Source of the DNA: Rhizophagus irregularis
Taxonomy: Eukaryota > Glomeromycota > Glomeromycetes > Glomerales > Glomeraceae
Assembly: GCF_026210795.1 (NCBI RefSeq)
Contig: NC_089439.1
Coordinates: 1,674,001-1,738,000, forward strand
Reading direction: 5' to 3'
DNA: 64,000 bases
Translations under genes and position numbers: made by a program
The notes under the pieces: generated by a model
Told to the model about the DNA's origin: nothing
Seen by the model: only the letters and a program-made list of their open reading frames with translations
Databases searched by the model: none
Part shown: positions 34,883 through 46,019 of the stretch, in pieces
Numbering within the stretch: position 1 is the first letter of the stretch
Layout: each line of letters starts with the position of its first letter

Positions 34883-35607
34883 TAATATATATATAAATTA
34901 TTTTATTTTATAAATTTTTATTTTAATATAATATATATAGTGTAATGTTAAAGTAACTTCTAATAATATATAATATATTAATTAAAATATTGCAAGAGAA
35001 TGGCCAGAAATTAAATCATTTTCTAAGGAAGAAGGGAACTCAGGAAGTTAAAACCATAGTACTGTAATGTTATCTATTTTCCATTTTTAGACACTTGTAG
35101 AGTTGTAGTTAATATAATTCTGGATAGAATTTATTATTCTATATGAATCGATTGACTTGACCCTAATTGATCCTGATAAAAACATATTTTGTGAATAACT
35201 TTTGATCTAGCAGTCCAATAGCTAGTCTAATATATTGATTAAAATAATGCAATACATCATACTATATTAAAAAAAATTATATTAAATTAGCAAAATGTAA
35301 TAATTAATGGAATATATCAATTTATTAATTTTAAAAATTATTTTTATTTTTTATAAATTTTATTTTTCAATACAATATGTATTATGTAATGTTAAAATAA
35401 CTTCTAATAAAATTAGTAAAAGCATCCATTAGACATACAATGAGTTAGTGGATAAAAACTGTTGCCTAATTTAGATAGAACATATAGATAAAACTAATCT
35501 CAAATATTTAAGTGGAAAAATGTCTTCAAGTTATAAGGCAAAAATGCCTTCAAGTTATGAGAACAAAATGGCCTTAAAATTATAAGAATAAAAATAACCT
35601 CAAGTTA

Positions 35608-36049
35608 GCACGTCTGAAATATGTGTCAGGTTGACGGCGCAGTGTGGCGCAGTAATTCAAAAAAATCTAAGTTGAAGATTTTCTTTTTAATGTAATGCTT
35701 TCAAATTTACACATTAGATGTATTTTCATCTGTTTTACAAAATTCACTTATAAACGGAAGGAGGTTTTGGACGTAGATTTTGACTTTAGTATATAACAAC
35801 TGATTTTATCGTCTTTGCCGATCATTTCCAAAATTGAATTTGTCAAAAAACGGTTTTTGTTAAATAACTCGAAAATGGCCTTCTAAACCGCCTGTATATA
35901 CTCTAAGTAAATTTGCAGAGCGGACGAAAATACATCTAGTGCAGTAATTTAAAGGTTTTATTTTAAATAAAAAAAATTGCAATTTAATTTTTTTGGAAAA
36001 ATCGCTGCGCCACACTGCGCCGTCAACCTGACATACATTTCAGATGTGC
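35608..36049. mobile_element. 442-bp MITE with 9-bp target duplication (Mutator-like)
   Basis: Inverted ends of about 50 bp: GCACGTCTGAAATATGTGTC and (rc of right end) GCACATCTGAAATGTATGTC, both continuing AGGTTGACGGCGCAGTGTGG. The 9-bp sequence CTCAAGTTA is repeated directly outside both ends (35599-35607 and 36050-36058). The 9-bp duplication and long TIR suit a Mutator-like MITE. It lies at the inner edge of the right minisatellite array. Confidence 0.8.
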
Positions 36050-36059
36050 CTCAAGTTAT

Positions 36060-37785
36060 GAGAATGACAATGTTCTCAAAATTACAAAGACTAAAATAAG
36101 GATAAAATATCCTCAAAATTATGAGAACAAAAATATTCTCAAAATTATGAAGATAAAATTGTTTTCCTCAAAATTACAAGAATAACAATATTCTCAAATT
36201 ATGAGGACAAAAATGTCCTTAAATTATGAGTCTTCAAATTATGTGAACAAAATTACAAAAACAAAATGTCCTCAAATTACAAGAACAAAAATGTCCTTAA
36301 ATTATGAGAACAAAAATATTCTCAAATTGTGAGAATAACAATATCCTCAAATTTATAAGGATAAAAATGTAAAGATTTTGAGAACAAAATGTCCTTAAAA
36401 TTATGAGAATAAAAATATCCTCAAATTATGAGGATAATAATGTCCTCAAAATTATGAGGACAAAAATATCCTAAATTACAAGAACAAAAATATCCTCAAT
36501 TACAAGGAAAAATGTCTACAATTACAAGAACAGAAATGTTCTCAAATTATGATAATAATGTCCTTAATTACAAGGACAAAAATGTCCTCAAATTATGAGG
36601 ACAAAAATGTCTTCAATTGCAAGGACAAAAATGTCCTCAAATTATAAGAACAGAAATGTCCTCAATTACAAGGACAGAAATGTCCTCAAATTACGAGGAC
36701 AGAAATGTCCTCAATTAAGGACAAAAATGTCTTCAATTACAAGGACAAAATTGTCCTCAAATTACAAGAACAAAAATGTCTACAATTACAAGAACAGAAA
36801 TGTTCTCAAATTATAAGGATAATAATGTCCTTAATTACAAGGACAAAAATGTCCTCAAATTATGAGGACAAAAATGTCCTCAATTGTAAGGACAAAAATG
36901 TCCTCAAATTATAAGAACAGAAATGTCCTCAATTACAAGGACAGAAATGTCCTCAAATTACGAGGACAGAAATGTCCTCAATTAAGGACAAAAATGTCTT
37001 CAATTACAAGGACAAAATTGTCCTCAAATTACAAGAACAGAAATGTCCTCAAATTATGAGGATAACAATGTCCTTAATTACAAGGGCAAAAATGTCCTCA
37101 AATTATGAGGACAAAAATGTCCTCAATTGCAAGGACAAAAATGTCCTCAAATTACAAGAACAATAATGTCCTCAATTACAAGGACAAAAATATTCTCAAT
37201 TACAAAAACAAAAATGTCCTCAAATTATGAGGACACAAAAATGTCCTCAAATTACAAGAACAGAAATATCCTCAAATTACGAGGACAGAAATGTCCTCAA
37301 TTAAGGACAAAAATGTCTTCAATTACAAGGACAAAATTGTCCTCAAATTACAAGAACAGAAATGTCCTCAAATTATGAGGATAACAATGTCCTTAATTAC
37401 AAGGACAAAAATGTCCTCAAATTATAAGGACAAAAATGTCCCCTCAATACAAGGACAGAAATGTCCTCAATTAAAGGGACAAAAATGTTCTCAATTACAA
37501 GAACAAAAATGTCCTCAATTATAAGGACAAAATATCCTCAATTGCAAGGACAAAATTGTCCTCAAGTCACAAGGACAGAAATGTTCTTAAATAAGAGGAC
37601 AAAAGTGTCCTTATAGTTGGACAAAAATCATGTCCTCATAGTTGCGAGGACAAAAATGTCCTTAAAGTTGCAAGGACAAAATATACTCAATTTACAAGAA
37701 CAACAATGTCCTTAATTACGAGGATAAAATTGTCCTCAAGTTACAAGGACAGAAATGTCCTCAAATTATGAGGACAAAAATGTCC
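36060..37785. repeat. Right minisatellite array (inverted relative to the left one)
   Basis: Units of about 24-26 bp such as AATTACAAGGACAAAAATGT plus CCTCA. A higher-order block repeats with starts near 36712, 36980 and 37299. The strand sense is opposite to the left array, so the two form an extended imperfect inverted repeat. Confidence 0.9.
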
Positions 37786-38066
37786 GCGCTTATAAGGTCA
37801 CATGATCTCTGCTTAATATTGGCCAATAAAAACCATGGTTTCCGTAGAGGATATAACCTATGCATTTGAGACGCGATGGATAAGGTTATATCCTTTGCCG
37901 ATCAGGCGAATGGGGTGTTTATACGGTAAAAACATATTCCTTTTAATGATGTACAACAAATGTTTTGATGATTACGGGTAAATATTTATGCAGACAAAAA
38001 TAAAGCATATTGCAACGATGAAAGCGGATTTTCTTTATGAAATAAAAATGGTAACAATTTAACGAC

Positions 38067-38181
38067 CACCCGCATTTAACCTATATGTTTCCATACAAGT
38101 ATTACAAGAGAAGAGAACTTCCCCAGGAGGCGGGCTCAACGTCCTTCACCGTTAGTAAAGGACTCTCTTTGGTAGTAAAGA
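38067..38181 (+). repeat. 115-bp near-identical interspersed repeat, copy 2
   Basis: Almost identical to 21075-21190. It begins CACCCGCATTTAACC and ends GGTAGTAAAGA, with unrelated flanks. No ORF; the GTCCTT/AAGGAC hairpin is conserved. Confidence 0.8.
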
Positions 38182-38224
38182 ATCGCCTGCCTCCAAGAAA
38201 TTCGTAATGAGGTATCTCTTGACA

Positions 38225-38372
38225 AAGTCACGTGACTTTGACGACTTCTGGTCGTTGAAATTTTTACAGTTCAGTCCGTTCTGTAATTTCCGGGACGGCC
38301 GTCTCGGAAATCACGTGACTTTGACGACTTCGAGTCGCTCAAATTTTACAGTTCAGTCCGTTCTGTAATATG
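38225..38372. repeat. Tandem pair of TTGACGACTT hairpin modules
   Basis: Two copies of a unit of about 62 bp (CACGTGACTTTGACGACTTC ... ACAGTTCAGTCCGTTCTGTAA) lie at about 38229 and 38314. Single copies occur at about 3035 and 3600. The inner palindrome ACGACTT(CG/CTG)GTCGT can form a hairpin. Confidence 0.7.
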
Positions 38373-40607
38373 AGCGTGGACTTCGCCCAGCCAAGGGCTC
38401 TCCGACTGAGCAAAGCGAAAAATCATACGGGAAAATTTTGGGCGAACGATTCATCTTGATAGAAATTTGACGACTTTGTTTATACTTTTTCGGCTCATGG
38501 AATTATAACTGATGATCATTTATTTTAGAAAATCGTCAAATGAAATCAGAATAGAGTTAATATCGGAAAATGCTGCTAGTGAGATTGTTTATTTTGTTTC
38601 TGTTATAGACAACAACTATTTTTCTTTATGCATATCGTGGAAATCTTAGCTAACAGAGAGAATAAAAATCGGGAATACAGGAACTAACGGTAAAACTAAT
38701 TTCCGAAAACAGTTCCCTCGGGGAATGATCAGAATCACGTGATTTTTATGTGGCATTGCCTTGATCTGTTTCAGTCGGAGAATATCTTGGTCCACTTCGA
38801 AGACGAAGAAAATCGGTCTATAAAATAGGCCTTCAAAGAAAGTAAAGATAAATTTTATATATGTTTTGTCTATTACTCATCTACAACCATGTCTTGTAAA
38901 AAATGTGAGCATTAAACGCAGTTACTAACCTCTCCAGTTCTAAGTGGAATCTACTTCGTAGGCAGAGCCAAGGGCATGAATACATAGCTCTTCGCTGTGA
39001 TTATGGGAGAGGATTAGGCAGATAATTCAGGCAATGGAAATGATGACAGGATGTGATCATAATGATTGTAATTACGGATTGTTCGGTGTTGATAGCAATA
39101 ATGGAAACTGTAATAGAGATGTAGTGGGTGAAATATCGAAGATAAAAAGATTACATTAAACAGTCACTTGTGACCCCTATTTTAACGTCAACATACTCAC
39201 AGGTTTAGCATCAACATTTTCTTGATAGAGATCCAATATCATTGGCTCTCTCTTTCTAAAACACAAATCCGATGATGATCCAAACTAAAATGGGTAACAG
39301 TTGATTAACCAAGTTCCATATATCGTGTATCGAAATTGTTAAGTACTCGTAGTTCAACAGAAAAAATTGACCTTGTTATAAAATGTACGGATATTGCGGG
39401 CAAGTATACGACAAATGTGGGAGTTAGAACTTGAACAATCAATCTATTATCTCATACTGATGACACCTTAACGTTCCTCATAAAATTTTTTCGTATTTGT
39501 TTGTCCATTCCGAATCATCTTTTGATATCAACGGTAATATGTGTCCACCAAAATTTGCCTATACGTTTTCATCGGCTACTACTATCATCTTTCCAAACAA
39601 GAATCCGATAAGAATCCAAAATAAGTAATTACAATAAATTAACGAAATTTTTCAGTTAAAACGTCCATACCAGAATGGGCAATCCCGTATCAATATTCCT
39701 AGTTCCGCCAAATCAATATTGACATTGCTATAATATGTGAGCAGTTAGCCTATTTCAATAAAACTGCGCATGTCTAACATATATTCACATGCTCTTCCAT
39801 GTAATACATCTATTCTAAAAATATCCATGCCTTTTCGCCAAAATAGCGGCCACTATATATTCACCCATGAACCGCATACTGCTGTCAACCTTTAACGTCC
39901 TCATAAGAAGATTTTTCAATTTGTCCACTTCTGAAGAATAATAAAGGTGATCAGTAACACCATTGTCCACTAAATTGAACCATTCGTTACCATCTCCACT
40001 ACTGTCTTATCTCAAACCACAACAGGTAACAACGTATTACTAAGTTCTATACAGTATATCATGTGTCGAAGTTTTCAGTATCATTGGCTCTACCAAACGA
40101 GTTGACCTTGCGATGAACAGATAATACAGAAATATAAGGTGAACAAATTGATAAAGCAGAGTTGGTATTAGAGTGTGAAACTCTCGAAATTTGACACATA
40201 TCCTTGGTAAACATATATGATAAATCCAAAGATCATTGAAGGTAGTACTTATGGATATAGGCTAGATGAAGAACGAGAAGGAGAAATTAGTGAAGATCAC
40301 AAAAACAAAAATACTCCTCGTAGGAACACCATAGAAATAAGAGTAATTTTGTCACTAGGAATGATTAGTCCCACCTGTCCATATGTTCTCTAGAACAGAA
40401 TCATAGTCATCATAGAGATTAGCCGTATCTACGAACTATAACAGGTTTCACCATGCAAGAGTGCCTTCAATCAAAATTTTCTAGCATCAACGAATACTAT
40501 TACCGGTGTAATTTCACTTTGACAGCTCTTCTAACCACACCAAACGAGAAAAGAAATGGTTTGAACACTTTTTTCATGCTTGTTAATTAACAGACTCGAC
40601 TGCAATA

Positions 40608-41573
40608 ATGGAAACACAAAAGGCGCCATACATAAGGTACAAAGAATATCTGCAATGCTGCAACGAAGCAGAGAGGTCAATATTAACATATAATCACCAA
40701 CAGTTATACAGGATGGTTCAACCACTTTCTCTACTCTCGTCTGAGAATAGTGCTCTACATGTTGCTTTTAGTAAACTCAGGATGTCAAGAAGGTTCTTGC
40801 AGTTTTTGTTCGACATAGGTTATGGTCTATCGAGTGTCGATATCTATGATAATTCTTTGCTGCATCTTGCGACAAAAGGAGAACAAAACAGGAAAGTATT
40901 GAGCTTCTTGTTGGATGCAGGCATTTGTGTTAATTCGGTGAACATGTGGGGGAACAACGCACTAGTTACTTTGTCTCTGCAAAAAAGTCCGCTGCCTAGA
41001 CTCAAATTATTGGTAGAACATGGAGGGGTACTACAATCTAACCTGATTTATTATAGAGCTGCTTATAGTGGAAGAATAGATCACATAATTCGATGGTTAG
41101 CGTACAAAGGAGTAAACATTAATTATCGAGATCCTTTCGCCCAGCAGACCGCATTACACGCAAGAATGAAAAGTCCAACCGCAACTGTCTCTGAGATAAT
41201 CATGATGGTTTCGCTTGGTGCTAACCTAGCAATCAAAGATTCTACAGGCAAAACGCCCCTCGATATTTTACGTTCCAGAGGATTATGGCCTTGTCGTTTC
41301 GAATGTACCAGGATAAAATATAATGACGATGATTGCCCAGTCAGCAAGGGTCTGCCGCATGAATCTACAAAAGTAGAAAAACTATTAGCCCGTGTGTCTT
41401 ATAATTGGTATTGTCATACACGGGAGATATTATTGACCTTTCTACGTGCAGCAACAAAAACCACACTTTGCCAACGTAATTCGATTGCAGATGCTCTCCT
41501 AGAAACTAAATGGTTAGATTCGAGTGCATTTCATATTCTAAAGAGTGTTTGTCTGTTAGGAAGTATCATATAG
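40608..41573 (+). CDS. Ankyrin-repeat protein, 321 aa
   Basis: Residues about 45-235 hold four to five ankyrin repeats, partly degenerate: ENSALHVAFSKL, DNSLLHLATKG ... LLDAGICVNSVN, GNNALVTLSLQ ... LLVEHGG, QTALHARMKS ... LGANLAIKDSTG, KTPLDILRSRG. The C-terminal ~85 residues are basic and helical without a motif that I know; I see no clear F-box or PRANC domain. It is intact and single exon. A hairpin module (TTTCACTAGGCTCCGCCTAC) begins a few bases after the stop codon. Ankyrin proteins bind partner proteins; the partner is unknown. Both fungi and large DNA viruses carry such genes, so origin is open. Confidence 0.85.
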   Translation: METQKAPYIRYKEYLQCCNEAERSILTYNHQQLYRMVQPLSLLSSENSALHVAFSKLRMSRRFLQFLFDIGYGLSSVDIYDNSLLHLATKGEQNRKVLSFLLDAGICVNSVNMWGNNALVTLSLQKSPLPRLKLLVEHGGVLQSNLIYYRAAYSGRIDHIIRWLAYKGVNINYRDPFAQQTALHARMKSPTATVSEIIMMVSLGANLAIKDSTGKTPLDILRSRGLWPCRFECTRIKYNDDDCPVSKGLPHESTKVEKLLARVSYNWYCHTREILLTFLRAATKTTLCQRNSIADALLETKWLDSSAFHILKSVCLLGSII

Positions 41574-43307
41574 AGTAGTTTCACTAGGCTCCGCCTACGA
41601 AGTAAAATTTCTCGTATTCTAATGATTCCACGATATTATTAACTAATCACGAAATAACGTCACAGATGGTCGTTCATTTTTCGAATTATGTTTTAATAAG
41701 ATAACTGTTTCTCATTGCGAATAGCCCACAATTATACAAGCCAGGTTATTAACCGATTTCCCGCTAGTGGTATAAAAAGTAAATCACAGATTGTGTTGAT
41801 TCTAAAAACGGGTATTACACCGGAAAGGGTGAATAATAATAATGTAAGGTGACGTAAGTAGATTACTACCATATTATAAGGTAATCGTCATTTATAGAAA
41901 ATTTGTCCATTAAGGTTCTTCCAAACTAGAAACGTGGTTTCTACCTTAGGAACACCCTAAGACCATTGCGTGGTTGAGCGGCAAGACGGTCAGGTAGGAC
42001 CTCCTCTCGAATTATAAAACATTTGGTTTTATGGGAAGTGATGTAATGACAATAACAGTCTAGTGTTGTAACGATTGTTGCTATGAATTTTGGTAACGAC
42101 GTTCGTATATTTCTGGAAATCATTAGATCAATAAAGTACGTTTTTCTGTAAAGTTGTTCGCATATTCTTTGGAAACGAGGATACCGTAAAGTTCATATTT
42201 GGTGGCGAATGTCCCTGTGAATCTTTGTAACGATGGTCGTATAATTTTTGGCGGAGCCCAGTCATAATCATTCGTAGACTGCCAAAAGGCGCATAAAACA
42301 TCTTGCTTCCAAGCTACCGTATATATTTTTTTGTGTGATACGATTGTCACCCTGAAGGGTAAATAATATACACAGAGAGACTACGAAGTAGATTTTTTAC
42401 ATATTTTTCTACAAAGCATATAAATTAGTTGATAGAGGCTGTTACGTAATTCTGGTAACGTTGCTTCTTTAGTATATCCGGTTATCTTCACGTTTCTTAT
42501 TACGACCACTATAAATTTTGTAATGATGCTTGTCCACTAAAAGCACGTAACTAAAAAACAGTCGAAGGCCGCTCGAAGAGCACAATTTTTGACAAAAATA
42601 TGAGACTCTAATCGTGTCACTTTATCAGGGTTTTCGGAAAAATTCATAATAACAGCAAATACATATACGTAACGCATCACATAGGACATTATTTCTGTTG
42701 CCAATAAAAAACAATTTACAGTAGAGACGTAAATCAAAGGATTCTTTTATTCGCTTACGCTTCTCGTCTTTAGCATTATTCTCTAGGTACATTCCAGTTC
42801 TCTATAGTAAGCCCCTTTGGGGGATCGGCAATATTTTCTTATGTCACTTATCTCTGTGATATTACAGTTGATATCTTACAGTCAACCACGCTCTTTTCAT
42901 TAACCGAATCATATAATTATATTGCAAACCAAAGCTATGCCTTACAGGTTGTCCACTGTAATCCAATAACATACAAAACGTATACAGAAATCTTCACTTA
43001 CTTGGGAAGGGACTTTGGCGTAGCCTTTCGAAGGAATAGCCTATTCTATATAATTATGAAGGCGGTTCACTCATATTCTATCCCCGTTATTTCCCCCTTA
43101 TATTCTTTTCGTATTTCTACCCAATGATATCTTGCAGTCGATATCCATTTTAATGTGATTTTTCGAAATCATGAATTTTATTCACAGAATTTTGGTCACG
43201 TGACATTATTTCCTACCTGAACCTTTCCTGTGATAATGCTTCAATAAAGGAAAAAAAAACAATATTTTGATCGTCGATTTACTGTGCCAATTACGTTTCG
43301 CCCAAGT

Positions 43308-43345
43308 CATGTGACACTCTACACACTTGTTCAGGGTATCACATG
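43308..43345. repeat. CACGTG-ended dyad repeat, copy 3 of 6
   Basis: CATGTGACACTCT ... AGGGTATCACATG around a 12-bp spacer (ACACACTTGTTC). Confidence 0.6.
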
Positions 43346-44010
43346 ATCATTTCTGCGGCATGAATTAATAAGACATAACTATAAATACAGTAATCTTTCG
43401 TTTTCTATCGCAAGTAATAGCCTGTTAACACCGATGGAAGTATTCACTTTCTACAACTGAGCATATAATGGCTGGAACGAATTTTGTAATGATGGCCGCA
43501 TTTGTCTTTCCACAACTGAACGTATGTTAGTTGGAAACGATTGTACCTATTAAACTCTACCCATAGGAGCAGATGTCCTATAACCACTCGAATTAGTCCG
43601 TAGGACCTTCGAAGAAGTAAAACATTTGGGTAGAGCCGAGTTTCACTGGTTTTATGGGTACGAAGTAGAACGATGGGTTACCTATCCTGGTAACAATGGT
43701 CGCATTGGATTTTCCACGACTACGCCCATATTAGCTAGAAACGATAATTACCATTATATTTTTGGAACGATTGTTACATAATCTGGTAACGACGGATACC
43801 TCACTGAGTATATATTAGTTGATAACGATTGTTACATTCTTTGGTAATGATGACCACGTTTATTTTTTTCACGACTGAGCATATGATAGTTGCCTTGAGG
43901 TTATTGCAAGTATGCGCAGGAAAGCATTTATTTCTCCGATAGTTAACATACACTGTTTCGTGGACACTGTCGAAATGTTAGTTGTACATGAGTGACTCTG
44001 TTAAAAACAG

Positions 44011-44120
44011 TTACATAATACTGGTAACGGTGTCCACATACTACATAACTCTGGTAACGGAGTCCACATACTACATAACTCTGGTAACGGTGTCCACATG
44101 CTACATAACTCTGGTAATGA
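44011..44120. repeat. 30-bp minisatellite, about 3.6 units
   Basis: Exact 30-bp period (44011, 44041, 44071, 44101), unit CTACATAACTCTGGTAACGG plus (A/T)GTCCACATA. It is a young local expansion inside the degenerate GGTAACG region. Confidence 0.9.
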
Positions 44121-44854
44121 TGCATACGACGGAGTAAATATCTGAAATTTAGTCTGGAGAGCATTGTGAAGTAATATAACGATTGTTGCATATGTTGGTA
44201 ACGATTGTTACATAAACCCGATCCCTCGAAAAGGTTGTAACGATGTCCACATATAATTTGTAAGATATCCACATATATTTTGTTACGACGAAGTTAATAT
44301 TTGACCTAGAGGCCATTGCTTCCTATTGTAACCATTGTGCTCTTCGAGCAGTCTCCGACTGATGAAATTTGAGTAGGACTACGCATGATTCTGTTAACAA
44401 TGTTTACAGTATTTTTCTGCGAGTGAGGATATTACTTTACAAACCATGCAACTATGGTGGCGAGATTTATATAATTTGGCCTACAATTCAGAAAAAGTAT
44501 GACAAGCAATTTGTAGAGCGACAGAAAATTGGTATGCTTACATGTGGATTCTTGTAGAAAAAGAGTATAATATTAATGTAACTAGAAATAGTAACCATGG
44601 ACAACAACAATACCACATGATACGTAAGGAAAGATTTTACTCACAGGTCCATTATTAAACACGCAGACTTGTCTTGATTTTAAATTATCTTCTAAAACAG
44701 GTAAAGGCGCATTACCGCAATGTTGTACTAAGATAATCGTTTCTACACTATAAATATTTCTAGCGTGTACTGTGAGATTTTAAGAGGTAAAATTATATTC
44801 TACGATTGGGCCCAACATTAATTTCGTAATTTTTCCATGCACATGATCTCATAT

Positions 44855-44890
44855 CATATGACACTCTAAACATTACTCAGTGTGTCACGT
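44855..44890. repeat. CACGTG-ended dyad repeat, copy 4 of 6
   Basis: CATATGACACTCT ... CAGTGTGTCACGT, somewhat degenerate on the right arm. Confidence 0.5.
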
Positions 44891-46019
44891 TTCTTTGATT
44901 ACGAGAGTCCGTTAGACAGAAACTATAGCTGTTTTAATTATCTCACTTTCTCGAACTCACCAGCTTGACAAAAAAATAGTAACAGTCTTAGTATAACCCC
45001 GCAACAAATATTCATTTCCTATAAACAACTGAAAGTATGGCATGATTATTTGTGAAGCAAATCCTCTGTGTCACAACACAATTTCGAATAGCGTTTGTTA
45101 AAGACTCTCATATAATGATAACAAAATCGAGGGTCACTAGTTGTTATTACATGGAATGACCATTACGGTTTGTAATTCGTTCATGATCATGTTCTTTATT
45201 CTTTTTTTTGCTAGAAGACAATCTATAATCATCTATAGTATATGGTTTGTAATTTCGGAAGACAGTATTAACCCATCAATAACATCACTAAAATGAGAAT
45301 TATACGTAAAGGTATTCTCCAATTATCGCAACAGGAAACAATATTACTATTCTTATTGGTACACGTCACTTCGTTGATGATACCGTTTTAGTGAGGAAAA
45401 GACGATAGTTTTCCAACAAGTAACAGAATAAAAATACTTTAATTGACGCATGGCAAGTCGTCTACCAGTAAACTAACCTGTCAGATAATCATAAAGGTAT
45501 TACTTATCCACCAGACTGCTATGCCCCGAATTCGAGTAAAATTTCTCACCTCCCTATATCCATTGTAGTTAGATTAGATACTCCCTCGCAGTCGATGTGA
45601 CAACATATGGGAAAGATTTACTTCGTAGACTTTGCCTAGCCTGGATCATTAGTGCACAACTGCGTTATCACCACATGATATCATCATGATGCCCTATTTA
45701 TCTTATTGGCATAATCACTCAACCGCACTCACATAGCTTACAAATGGAATGATATTTTTACTCATGGTTGGGGTCATTGTTAGGTCACTGAAAATTGCTC
45801 ACGTGTAAATATTGATTCCGTTGCAATGAGGGTCTCTTATGTTTTTAAGTAGACACAAAAACCCCTGCTATTTTTGTCGTGCAAATTCCCCTCCGATTGT
45901 CAAATCATTATATCCCCCCTATGTTTATTAGTAGGCATACTCCCACTAAATTGGCAAACGCTTTCTATTCTTCTGGTTCATAGGACGAACACAGCACAAT
46001 GAAAGCACTTTAGGGATCT

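Larger units (their letters stand above)
29536..35598. other. AT-rich non-coding core of the 10.6-kb element
   Basis: No ORF of 60 codons or more. 29630-30000 is made of TATACTTAAA/TTTAAGTATA palindromes. From about 30780 on, a unit of roughly 80-100 bp containing 'AATGTTAAAGTAACTTCTAA' and TAATATGTAATATA recurs at least ten times (for example near 32540, 32705, 33450, 34440, 34530, 34615, 34940, 35390). Smaller inverted-repeat elements are embedded. Confidence 0.7.
27283..37917. mobile_element. 10,635-bp non-coding TIR element with 8-bp target duplication
   Basis: The left end reads CACCCCATTAGCCTGATCGG and the right end is its complement with one change (rc CACCCCATTCGCCTGATCGG). The inverted repeat stays colinear for about 140 bp (27283-27420 versus 37780-37917), sharing AAAGGATATAACCTTATCC and TTTTTATTGGCCAATATTAA. 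Exactly outside both ends is the 8-bp direct repeat TTTATACG (27275-27282 and 37918-37925). Inside each TIR is a minisatellite array, the two in opposite orientation, then 6.5 kb of very AT-rich DNA with no ORF of note. An 8-bp duplication suits hAT, P, Merlin or some Mutator-like elements; the ends do not let me choose. It must be non-autonomous. Confidence 0.9.
37926..40607. other. Intergenic region right of the 10.6-kb element
   Basis: Holds the second 115-bp repeat (38067-38181) and a tandem pair of hairpin modules (38225-38372), plus GGCTTC/GACTTCGCCCAGCC modules to about 38420. From 38450 to 40600 I find no gene; short phrases such as 'TTTGTCCA' recur without clear order. Confidence 0.5.
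41574..46019. repeat. Region of degenerate GGTAACGATGG repeats
   Basis: From about 42050 to 44340 the motif GGTAACGATGG(T)CG(C/T)AT and variants, often followed within about 20-40 bp by TTCCACGACTGAGCATAT and TTAGTTGG, recur over and over. This suggests an old decayed tandem array. Hairpin modules are interspersed (41584, 42280, 42571, 42820, 43590-43670, 44338). 44370-46019 looks unique and without a supportable gene. Confidence 0.55.

Noticed and set aside
36595-37524. Plus-strand ORFs with 'KMSSNYK/GQKCPQL' repeats
   Set aside because: Same reason: translation of the right minisatellite array, not a gene.
43943-44272. 109-aa minus-strand ORF with repeated 'YQSYVVCGHR'
   Set aside because: The repeats come from the exact 30-bp minisatellite; 30 is a multiple of 3, so a frame stays open by chance.
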